Assembly: GCA_034434635.1 (NCBI GenBank)
Contig: DAOTYX010000113.1
Span: forward strand, 1 to 9,910
Direction of reading: 5' to 3'
DNA from: DAOTYX01 sp034434635
Lineage (GTDB): Bacteria; Chloroflexota; Anaerolineae; B4-G1; DUEL01
DNA: 9,910 bases
The number at the start of each line of letters is the position of its first letter. The stretch's first letter is position 1. Below, piece by piece: positions 1 through 5,337 of this stretch. The position numbers were made by a program, and so were the translations under genes. The notes below the pieces were generated by a model that made no database searches, was not told the origin of the DNA, and saw nothing but the letters and a program-made list of their open reading frames with translations.

Positions 1-25
1 ACGGACCACAGACCACGGACTATGG
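1..25. repeat. GGACCACGGAC-type low-complexity repeat, copy A
   Basis: This is a short run built from GGACCAC/GGACTAT units at the left edge, so it may extend beyond the window. Bases 1-20 match 1874-1893 at 18 of 20 positions, and the same style of unit recurs at 7711-7743. It sits just upstream of the proposed promoter of the TrmH-like gene. It codes for nothing recognisable here. I take it as a member of a dispersed repeat family; its function is unknown. Confidence 0.6.
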
Positions 26-33
26 ACCGCGCT

Positions 34-61
34 TTGCTGAATGGGGAGGTCGTGCTAAGAT
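34..61 (+). promoter_or_regulatory. Putative promoter of the TrmH-like gene
   Basis: A -35-like TTGCTG (34-39) is followed after 16 bases by TAAGAT (56-61), with a TGC extended -10 element immediately in front. Transcription would start near 68-69, only two or three bases before the ATG at 71. The mRNA would therefore be leaderless or nearly so, which fits the lack of a clear Shine-Dalgarno sequence. The same TTGCNN / TGn-TAAGAT layout occurs upstream of the tRNA gene. Predicted by eye only. Confidence 0.4.
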
Positions 62-70
62 AGACGGACG

Positions 71-859
71 ATGATTACCAGCCACGCCAATCCCAAGATC
101 AAACAGGCGCGGGCGTTGCGACAGCGCAAGGAGCGCGAGGCGACTGGCCTGTACCTGGTGGAGGGCCTTTTCCACATCGGCGAGGCCCTCGCCGCGGGCG
201 CTGGGGTCGAGTACATCTGCTACGCGCCTGACCTGCTGGAGGGGGACTTCGCCCGCCGCCTGGTCGAACAGGCCTCTGCCGACGGCATCCCTTGCTGGGC
301 AACGTCGGCGGAAGTCCTCGCCGCTGTGGCGGAGAAGGAGAACCCCCAGGGGGTGGTGGCCGTGGTCCGTCAACGCCACATCCCCCTGGAGACGCTTGCC
401 CCGCACAACTTCTCCTGGGGCGTGGCGGCGGTCGCGCCGCAGGACCCCGGCAACGTGGGGGCGATCCTGCGGACGATAGATGCCGTTGGCGCTCATGGGC
501 TGATCCTGCTCGATAGCAGCGTGGACCCCTATCACCCCACGGCGGTGCGGGCGAGCATGGGGGCGTTGTTCTGGCACCCCGTGGTTATGGCTCGTTTTGA
601 CGAGTGGGCAGCCTGGGCCCGCGGGCACGGCTACCACGTCATCGGTTCGTCGGCGCATGGCGAAACGGACTACCGGACTGTCGCCTGCGAGCGGCCGCTC
701 GTCCTGCTCCTGGGCAGCGAGCGGGAGGGGCTGTCGCCGGAGCAGATGGCGGTGTGCGAACGGGTGATCCGTCTGCCGATGCATGGTCGGGTCAGTTCCC
801 TCAACCTGGCCGTCGCCGCCGGGGTGTTGCTGTACGGGATCCTGGAGCGGCTGGGCTGA
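71..859 (+). CDS. TrmH/SpoU-family RNA 2'-O-methyltransferase
   Basis: This 262-aa protein is predicted to transfer a methyl group from S-adenosylmethionine to a ribose 2'-OH in tRNA or rRNA in the cytoplasm. Residues 1-100 look like the SpoU substrate-binding domain: an N-terminal NPKIKQARALR stretch, LYLVEG near 27-32, and NPQGVVAVV at 91-99. The SPOUT (knotted) catalytic domain follows with its three motifs: GNVGAILRTIDAVG at 127-140 (N128, R134), GSEREG at 215-220, and SSLNLAVAAGVLLYGIL at 242-258. The length is normal for the RlmB/TsnR-like branch. The ATG at 71 is supported because the first residues (MITSHANPKIKQ) match the family's usual beginning, although no clear ribosome binding site precedes it. 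The gene converges on its right neighbour with 26 bases between stops. The target nucleotide cannot be told from sequence, so no symbol is given. Confidence 0.93.
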   Translation: MITSHANPKIKQARALRQRKEREATGLYLVEGLFHIGEALAAGAGVEYICYAPDLLEGDFARRLVEQASADGIPCWATSAEVLAAVAEKENPQGVVAVVRQRHIPLETLAPHNFSWGVAAVAPQDPGNVGAILRTIDAVGAHGLILLDSSVDPYHPTAVRASMGALFWHPVVMARFDEWAAWARGHGYHVIGSSAHGETDYRTVACERPLVLLLGSEREGLSPEQMAVCERVIRLPMHGRVSSLNLAVAAGVLLYGILERLG

Positions 860-885
860 GGTTCTGTTCTTGACCACGTCTGTCG

Positions 886-1857
886 TCAATCCAGTTGCAC
901 CACGCAGACCTTCAGATAGGGCTGAGCGCCGGGGGCGACAGGGAAATCCGGCGCCGGTTCGTGGTCGGTGCGGATGATGCGGGCAGAAACCCCCTCCAGC
1001 CCCTGGCGCACCCGGCTCAGAAAGCCTTGCCGTGGCAACTGTTCGCAGTTGGTGCAGGCGATCAGCAGCCCACCCGGTTGCACGACCCTCGCCCCCAAGG
1101 CTACCAGGCGGGCGTAGTCCTGCTCAGCGGAGAAGCGGCTCTGGCGGGTGGTCGAATAACTCGGCGGGTCGAGGATGACCAGGTCGAACTTCTCTCCACG
1201 CCGCCCAAAGCGGCGCAGCCAGTCGAAGACGTCCCCACGCACGAAGTCTGTCGGGACGGTGGGAAAGCCGTTTCGTTCGACGTTGTCCTGCCCCCAATCC
1301 AGGTAGGGGCGGGAGATGTCGAGGTTGAGCACACGGGTTGCGCCTCCCGTCAGGGCAGCGACGGCGAAGCCGCAGGTGTAGGCGAAGCAGTTGAGGACGG
1401 TCCTTCCCGCCGCGTTGACGCGCACAAACCCGCGTACTTCACGCATATCCAGGAACAGGCCAGGATTCAGCCCCTCGCCCGGCCTGATGAGGAAGCGCAG
1501 CCCGTTCTCCTGCACCTCCAGGCTCTCCACGGCCGGGCCGAGCAGTGGTTCCGGGGGGGCCAGCATGCGGCGCAGGTCGTCGTCCAGCCGGCGGGCCTCG
1601 ACGGGCCGGTACTTGACGTAGACAGCCCGCGCCGAGGCCATCTCGGCCAGAGCGCTCAGGAGCGCCCGGGGCGGTTCCACGCGCACGCCGCGGCTGTAGA
1701 TGTTGGCCACGAGCACGTCGCCGTAGCGGTCCACGCTGAGGTCGGGGAAGCCGTCGCCGGCGCGGTTGAGCAACCGGTAGGCGGTCGTGTCGGGAGCGCG
1801 GTGCAGCGCGTCCCGCCGCTGCCAGGCTGTAGCCAGGAGGGTCTCGAAAGGCTTCAT
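886..1857 (-). CDS. RlmI-like class I SAM-dependent rRNA methyltransferase
   Basis: This 323-aa protein reads on the minus strand from the ATG complement at 1855-1857 to a TGA at 886-888. Residues 31-47 (NRAGDGFPDLSVDRYGD) match the region that follows the PUA domain in RlmI/YccW proteins. The Rossmann SAM-binding motif is at 155-173 (LNCFAYTCGF...). DLVILDPPSYS at 225-235 is the DPPS/T motif IV, and PGGLLIACTNC at 261-271 follows. These are hallmarks of the Methyltrans_SAM family that modifies 23S rRNA. RlmI itself makes m5C and RlmK m7G, so the base modified here is uncertain. The protein is about 70 residues shorter than E. coli RlmI and lacks the N-terminal PUA domain. A promoter on the same strand is visible at 1907-1934. 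The leader carries a GGAC-type repeat and no clear Shine-Dalgarno sequence. Confidence 0.88.
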   Translation of the reverse strand: MKPFETLLATAWQRRDALHRAPDTTAYRLLNRAGDGFPDLSVDRYGDVLVANIYSRGVRVEPPRALLSALAEMASARAVYVKYRPVEARRLDDDLRRMLAPPEPLLGPAVESLEVQENGLRFLIRPGEGLNPGLFLDMREVRGFVRVNAAGRTVLNCFAYTCGFAVAALTGGATRVLNLDISRPYLDWGQDNVERNGFPTVPTDFVRGDVFDWLRRFGRRGEKFDLVILDPPSYSTTRQSRFSAEQDYARLVALGARVVQPGGLLIACTNCEQLPRQGFLSRVRQGLEGVSARIIRTDHEPAPDFPVAPGAQPYLKVCVVQLD

Positions 1858-1866
1858 CGTTTCTTG

Positions 1867-1899
1867 ATGGACGACGGATCACAGACGACGGACCACAGG
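1867..1899. repeat. GGACCACGGAC-type repeat, copy B (in the RlmI-like gene's leader)
   Basis: These 33 bases are made of GGACGAC, GGATCAC and GGACCAC units. They match 7711-7743 at 26 of 33 positions without gaps, and 1874-1893 match bases 1-20 at 18 of 20. The copy lies between the minus-strand promoter and the start codon of the RlmI-like gene, so most of that gene's untranslated leader is repeat sequence. Confidence 0.65.
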
Positions 1900-1906
1900 G
1901 ATTGCG

Positions 1907-1934
1907 AGTATAGCATACCTTCCGGGAGGCGCAA
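1907..1934 (-). promoter_or_regulatory. Promoter of the RlmI-like methyltransferase gene
   Basis: On the minus strand TTGCGC (1934-1929) and TATACT (1912-1907) are separated by 16 bases, and a TGC extended -10 element touches the -10 box. The -10 is five of six to the TATAAT consensus. Transcription would begin near 1900 and give a leader of about 43 bases before the ATG at 1857. The local AT-rich patch stands out in this GC-rich region. This is the best-looking promoter in the window, though judged by eye. Confidence 0.55.
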
Positions 1935-1964
1935 AAGGCGCTCTCCGATGGCGAAGTGGAGGGT

Positions 1965-1993
1965 TTGCAGTTCGGCCCCGGTTGTGGTAAGAT
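1965..1993 (+). promoter_or_regulatory. Promoter of tRNA-Gln
   Basis: TTGCAG (1965-1970) and TAAGAT (1988-1993) are 17 bases apart, and TGG at 1985-1987 forms an extended -10. Transcription would start near 2000, leaving about 16 bases of 5' leader for RNase P to remove before the mature tRNA at 2017. The layout is almost the same as upstream of the TrmH-like gene. No other promoter is obvious ahead of glmU, so it could also drive the downstream operon by readthrough. Confidence 0.5.
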
Positions 1994-2016
1994 ACGTCTG
2001 CGTTGAGCAGTTCCTT

Positions 2017-2088
2017 TGGGGCGTGGCCAAGAGGCAAGGCAACGGACTTTGGATCCGTGTACCGCAGGTTCGAATCCTGCCGCCCCAG
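2017..2088 (+). tRNA. tRNA-Gln (anticodon UUG)
   Basis: The cloverleaf folds completely. The acceptor stem is TGGGGCG (2017-2023) with CGCCCCA (2081-2087) and discriminator G at 2088. The D-arm has a GCC/GGC stem (2026-2028 with 2038-2040). The anticodon stem is ACGGA/TCCGT (2042-2046 with 2054-2058) around the loop CTTTGGA, giving anticodon TTG, which reads CAA glutamine codons. The variable loop has five bases. The T-arm is GCAGG/CCTGC (2064-2068 with 2076-2080) with loop TTCGAAT. The 72-base mature tRNA lacks an encoded CCA (CCT follows), so the tail must be added by CCA nucleotidyltransferase. Confidence 0.97.
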
Positions 2089-2134
2089 CCTGGCGTGTGG
2101 CCCCTCTGTCGTGTCCCGATGGTCAGAGGTAGGC

Positions 2135-2160
2135 TGGACGAATCCGGTGTTGGACGAATC
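2135..2160 (+). repeat. Ten-base direct repeat between tRNA-Gln and glmU
   Basis: TGGACGAATC occurs at 2135-2144 and again at 2151-2160, so the copies begin 16 bases apart. It lies in the 170-base untranslated stretch between the tRNA and glmU, upstream of the hairpin at 2184. Such spacing could suit a regulator binding site, but chance or a small duplication is equally possible. The rest of 2089-2183 shows no gene. Confidence 0.3.
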
Positions 2161-2183
2161 GGCAAAGCGAATTTCCCTGCGTA

Positions 2184-2226
2184 GGCCGTGACCGGCCCGA
2201 CTTTGGGCTGGGTGACGGCCTTTTCT
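2184..2226 (+). terminator. Rho-independent terminator or attenuator between tRNA-Gln and glmU
   Basis: GGCCGTGACC (2184-2193) pairs with GGTGACGGCC (2211-2220), with a single G-G mismatch. The stem continues through the GGCCC and GGGCT runs with a one-base bulge and a G-T pair, and closes on a loop of about six bases (GACTTT). TTTTCTT follows directly at 2221-2227. The stem is long and GC-rich with a T-tract on the plus strand, so it should end tRNA-Gln transcripts. It stands only about 32 bases before the glmU start, so it could also act as an attenuator controlling the operon. Confidence 0.7.
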
Positions 2227-2247
2227 TGTCCTTTAGCGGGCAGTCTG

Positions 2248-2253
2248 AGGAGG
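2248..2253 (+). promoter_or_regulatory. Ribosome binding site deciding the glmU start
   Basis: AGGAGG at 2248-2253 is a full Shine-Dalgarno core, five bases before the GTG at 2259. An upstream in-frame TTG at 2226 has no such site and lies in the terminator T-tract. The overlapping ATG at 2257 is out of frame and stops at once. The GTG is therefore the start. Confidence 0.85.
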
Positions 2254-2258
2254 TGGAT

Positions 2259-3644
2259 GTGAGTCTGGAAGTGGTCATCCTGGCAGCCGGGCAGGGGACG
2301 CGGATGCGCTCTGAACTGCCCAAGGTGCTCCATCCCCTGGCTGGCCGGCCGATGGTGCTCTATGCCGTGGAAACGGCGCGCCTGCTGAGCGACACGCCCC
2401 CGCTGCTGGTGGTGGGCCGCGGGGCCGACGCGGTGCGCCAGGTGGTGGGCGAGGCGGCGGTCTACGTGGAGCAGGCGGAGCAGCGCGGCACCGGACACGC
2501 CGTCCTCCAGGCCCGCGAGCGGCTGGTCGGACGGAGCGAGCAGGTGGTGGTGATGTACGCCGACATGCCGCTGCTGAGCGCGGAGACACTACGCGCCCTG
2601 GTGGACCGTCAGCGGACCAGCGGGGCGGCGGTGGTGATGTTGACGCTGGTCAGCGACGATCCGCGCGGGTTTGGGCGCGTGGTGCGGGACGAGCGCGGCG
2701 CGGTCGTGCGCATCGTCGAAGAGGCGGCGGCTACCGAGCAGGAGCGGGCCATCCGCGAACTCAATGCCGGCGTCTACTGCTTCGACGCGGCCTGGCTGTG
2801 GCAGAACGTTGACCGCATCCCGCTCACGCAACCCAAGGGGGAGTACTATCTCACCGACCTGATCGGCATGGCCGTGGCGCAGGGAAGGGGGGTGGAGGTG
2901 GCGCCGGTGGCGGATGAGAACGAGGTCCTGGGGATCAACACCCGTGTCCATCTGGCCGAGGCGGAGGCGGTGCTGCGCGGGCGCATCAACCGCCAGTGGA
3001 TGGAGGCCGGTGTGACCATGACGGATCCGGCAACGACTTACATCGAGGCAGAGGTGCGCATCGGGCCGGACACGGTGCTGGAGCCGGGCACGATCCTGCG
3101 CGGGCGGACGGCCATCGGACAGGGCTGCCACATCGGCCCCCACACGCTGATCGTGGACAGCACCCTGGGCGACCACTGCCGGGTGACCTTCTCGGTGGTG
3201 GAAGGGGCGGTGATGGAGGACCGCAGCAACGTGGGGCCGTTCGGCCACCTGCGGCCGGGGGCGCGGCTGTGCGTCGGCGCGCATATGGGCAACTTCGGCG
3301 AGGTCAAGAACGCCACCCTGGGGCCAGGGGCCAAGATGGGCCACTTCAGTTACCTGGGGGACGCCGAGGTGGGGGCCGGGGCGAACATCGGCGCGGGCAC
3401 GATTACCTGCAACTTCGACGGGGAGCGCAAGCACCGCACGGAGATCGGCGAGGGGGCCTTCATCGGCTCCGACACGATGCTGGTGGCGCCCGTGCGCGTA
3501 GGCCGTGGGGCGAAGACCGGTGCGGGTTCGGTGGTGACCCACGATGTCCCGGATGGCGCAGTGGCCTACGGGGTGCCGGCGAGGGTGGTTGGAGAGACAC
3601 GGAAGCGGGGAGACGCGGAGACGGGGGACCGGGGTGAGGGTTGA
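2259..3644 (+). CDS. glmU: Bifunctional GlmU: GlcNAc-1-P uridyltransferase / glucosamine-1-P acetyltransferase
   Basis: This 461-aa cytoplasmic enzyme acetylates glucosamine-1-phosphate with acetyl-CoA and then couples it to UTP, giving UDP-GlcNAc for cell-wall and glycan synthesis. The N-terminal nucleotidyltransferase domain (about 1-230) shows LAAGQGTRM at 8-16, PKVLHPLAGRPM at 21-32, the metal-site Asp in YADMP (D102), and N227 in GINTR. The C-terminal left-handed beta-helix (about 250-450) is made of hexapeptide repeats. It holds the acetyltransferase residues seen in E. coli GlmU: R332 (LRPG), K350, H362 (GHFSYLGD, the catalytic base) and N376 (NIGAGTI). Length is normal. Both active sites look intact. 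The last dozen residues (ETRKRGDAETGDRGEG region) come from a low-complexity repeat at 3591-3630. It is the first protein gene of the cluster and its stop overlaps the next start by 11 bases. Confidence 0.97.
   Translation: MSLEVVILAAGQGTRMRSELPKVLHPLAGRPMVLYAVETARLLSDTPPLLVVGRGADAVRQVVGEAAVYVEQAEQRGTGHAVLQARERLVGRSEQVVVMYADMPLLSAETLRALVDRQRTSGAAVVMLTLVSDDPRGFGRVVRDERGAVVRIVEEAAATEQERAIRELNAGVYCFDAAWLWQNVDRIPLTQPKGEYYLTDLIGMAVAQGRGVEVAPVADENEVLGINTRVHLAEAEAVLRGRINRQWMEAGVTMTDPATTYIEAEVRIGPDTVLEPGTILRGRTAIGQGCHIGPHTLIVDSTLGDHCRVTFSVVEGAVMEDRSNVGPFGHLRPGARLCVGAHMGNFGEVKNATLGPGAKMGHFSYLGDAEVGAGANIGAGTITCNFDGERKHRTEIGEGAFIGSDTMLVAPVRVGRGAKTGAGSVVTHDVPDGAVAYGVPARVVGETRKRGDAETGDRGEG
3591..3630. repeat. 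GGAGACRCGGA low-complexity repeat at the glmU 3' end
   Basis: This stretch is a run of GGAGACAC, GGAAGCG, GGAGACGC and GGAGACGG units. It encodes the polar, glycine- and arginine-rich end of GlmU and lies just before the GTG start of the next gene at 3634. It differs in unit from the GGACCAC repeats elsewhere. It may supply weak G-rich ribosome binding for the downstream start. Confidence 0.5.
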
Positions 3645-4953
3645 GAACTGGATCGGGTTGGGGATAGTGGTAGTGCTGACCGCGATGCACGGCCTTCTGG
3701 CAGCGGCCCGTTCCGCCTTCGCCAGTGTGCGCCATAGCCGGCTCAGGCAGGTGGCGGCGGAGGCGGGAAAACGGGGGCAACTGGCCCTGCGCCTGGTGGA
3801 GGACGCCAGTCGGCTCCTGGGGTCGCTCTACCTGGGCAAGGCGCTGTTGGCGACGCTGGCCGCAGCGGTGGCGGCGCTTTGGCTCGTCGGGCCTCTGGCC
3901 ACTGTGCTGAACGGGGCAAGGGGAACCAGCGGCTGGGCGCTGGCATTGGCTCTCTTTCTCGTGGAGGGCGCTCTGGCCGGCATCCTTTTGATGGCGGGAC
4001 GGCTCGTGCCGGAAGCGGTGGCGGCTTCGCGGGCAGAACGCTGGTCGCTGACGCTGGCCCCGCTCGTCTACGCGTTAGAAGTCGTGCTCTGGCCTTTTGT
4101 CCGCCTGATGGTCTGGCTGAGCAACCTGCTGGTCGCTCCCTTCGGCGGTACGCCCTTCAGCGGCACCGCCCTCATCACCGAAGAGGAGATCAAGACGCTG
4201 GTGGACGCCGGCGAAGAAGAGGGCGTCATCGAGGAAGAGGAGAAAGAGATGATCTACTCCATCTTCGAGTTCGGCGACACCCTGGCCCGCGAGGTGATGG
4301 TGCCGCGGATGGACATCGTGGCGCTCGACGCTGACGCTTCCCTGCAGGAGGCGCTGGACCTGATCATCAGCGCTGGCCACTCCCGCATCCCCGTCTTCGA
4401 GGGGTCGGTGGACCACATCCTGGGTGTGCTCTACGCCAAGGACCTCCTCTCCTGGCTGCGCGATGAGCGAGAGGGTGTGTCGCTCCGGGAGATCCTCCGG
4501 CCAGCCTACTTTGTCCCTGAAACGAAAAAGGTGGACGACCTGCTGCGGGAGATGCAGCAGCGTCGTGTCCACATAACGATCCTGGTGGACGAGTACGGCG
4601 GCACTGCCGGGCTGGTGACGGTGGAGGACATCCTGGAGGAGATCGTCGGTGAGATTCAGGACGAGTACGACAGGGAGGAGCCGGCTTTCGAGAAGGTCGC
4701 CGATGGCGAGTACGTGCTGGACGCCCGGATGAGTCTGGACGACGTCAACGACCTGCTGGGCACTCATCTGCCAGCGGAGGCAGGAGACACGTTGGGAGGA
4801 TTTGTCTACACCCAGTTGGGGAAGGTGCCGCAGCCCGGAGAGACCTTCCCGTTCGACGGGCTGCTGATCGAGGTGCTCACGGTGAGCGGACGGCGCATCC
4901 GCAAGGTGCGGGTCCGGCTGACACAGACGGAGAAGAGCGATGCAGGAGTTTGA
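3634..4953 (+). CDS. DUF21 (CNNM) / CBS-pair / CorC_HlyC membrane protein
   Basis: This 439-aa protein belongs to the hemolysin-C/CorC family of inner-membrane proteins linked to Mg2+ or other ion handling. Hydrophobic segments near residues 7-24, 65-85, 101-122 and 139-167 form the DUF21 membrane domain. An acidic linker (ITEEEIKTLVDAGEEEGVIE) follows. CBS1 is about 219-275 (EVMVPRMDIVAL... SRIPVFEG... GVLYAKDLL) and CBS2 about 285-340 (VHITILVDEYGGTAGLVTVEDILEEI). The CorC_HlyC domain spans about 352-428. I chose the GTG at 3634, overlapping glmU by 11 bases, because the membrane segment begins right after it; a longer frame back to 3544 would add a non-membrane tail inside glmU. The upstream Shine-Dalgarno is weak, so translational coupling is likely. 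The usual G-E-x-x-P-K motif reads G-R-L-V-P-E at 122-127, so transport ability is doubtful. Confidence 0.92.
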   Translation: MRVENWIGLGIVVVLTAMHGLLAAARSAFASVRHSRLRQVAAEAGKRGQLALRLVEDASRLLGSLYLGKALLATLAAAVAALWLVGPLATVLNGARGTSGWALALALFLVEGALAGILLMAGRLVPEAVAASRAERWSLTLAPLVYALEVVLWPFVRLMVWLSNLLVAPFGGTPFSGTALITEEEIKTLVDAGEEEGVIEEEEKEMIYSIFEFGDTLAREVMVPRMDIVALDADASLQEALDLIISAGHSRIPVFEGSVDHILGVLYAKDLLSWLRDEREGVSLREILRPAYFVPETKKVDDLLREMQQRRVHITILVDEYGGTAGLVTVEDILEEIVGEIQDEYDREEPAFEKVADGEYVLDARMSLDDVNDLLGTHLPAEAGDTLGGFVYTQLGKVPQPGETFPFDGLLIEVLTVSGRRIRKVRVRLTQTEKSDAGV

Positions 4954-5335
4954 CCGCGCGATGCTGATCGCCCGGGCGCAGGCCGCGCGGGAGCAGGCCT
5001 ATGCGCCCTACTCCCATTATCGGGTGGGCGCGGCTTTGTTGGGTCGCTCCGGGCGCGTCTACACCGGCTGCAACGTGGAGAACGCGGTCTACCCGCTGAC
5101 CCTCTGTGCCGAGCGGACGGCGGTGGTGAAGGCGGTCTCTGAGGGGGAACGGGAGTTTGTCGCCCTGGCGGTCGTCACGGAGAACGGCGGCGCGCCGTGT
5201 GGCGCCTGCCGCCAGGTATTGCGCGAGTTCGGGGAGAACCTGGTGGTGCTGATCGCCGATACCAGGGGTCACTACCGCGAGATGACAGTGGCGGAGTTGC
5301 TCCCCGACAGTTTCAGCGCGGCGGACCTGCCCTGA
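4940..5335 (+). CDS. cdd: Cytidine deaminase (homotetrameric type)
   Basis: This 131-aa enzyme hydrolyses cytidine and deoxycytidine to uridine and deoxyuridine in pyrimidine salvage. The short length is that of the homotetrameric, one-zinc class. Visible active-site residues are the CAE motif (C56, catalytic E58) and PCGAC (C87, C90), which with C56 bind zinc. The substrate-binding NVEN segment is at 45-48. YAPYSHYRVGAAL near 21-33 is the usual N-terminal signature. GGAGAAG at 4929-4935 sits four bases before the ATG at 4940. The start overlaps the CorC-like gene by 14 bases, so the two are co-translated, and the next gene begins two bases after the stop. Confidence 0.97.
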   Translation: MQEFDRAMLIARAQAAREQAYAPYSHYRVGAALLGRSGRVYTGCNVENAVYPLTLCAERTAVVKAVSEGEREFVALAVVTENGGAPCGACRQVLREFGENLVVLIADTRGHYREMTVAELLPDSFSAADLP

Positions 5336-5337
5336 AC

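Noticed and set aside
860..885. Bidirectional terminator between the convergent methyltransferase genes
   Set aside because: The 26-base gap contains no stem of useful length and no T-tract on either strand.
20..889. A 289-codon minus-strand frame opposite the TrmH-like gene
   Set aside because: It shows no family motifs and overlaps the convergent gene's end; the SPOUT motifs are all in the plus-strand frame.
895..2184. A 429-codon plus-strand frame opposite the RlmI-like gene
   Set aside because: It runs through the promoter region and straight through the tRNA-Gln gene, and shows no protein family features. It is an antisense shadow.
2589..3542. A 317-codon minus-strand frame opposite glmU
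   Set aside because: Composition is His/Arg/Pro-rich and motif-free, and the GlmU frame on the other strand is intact with both active sites.
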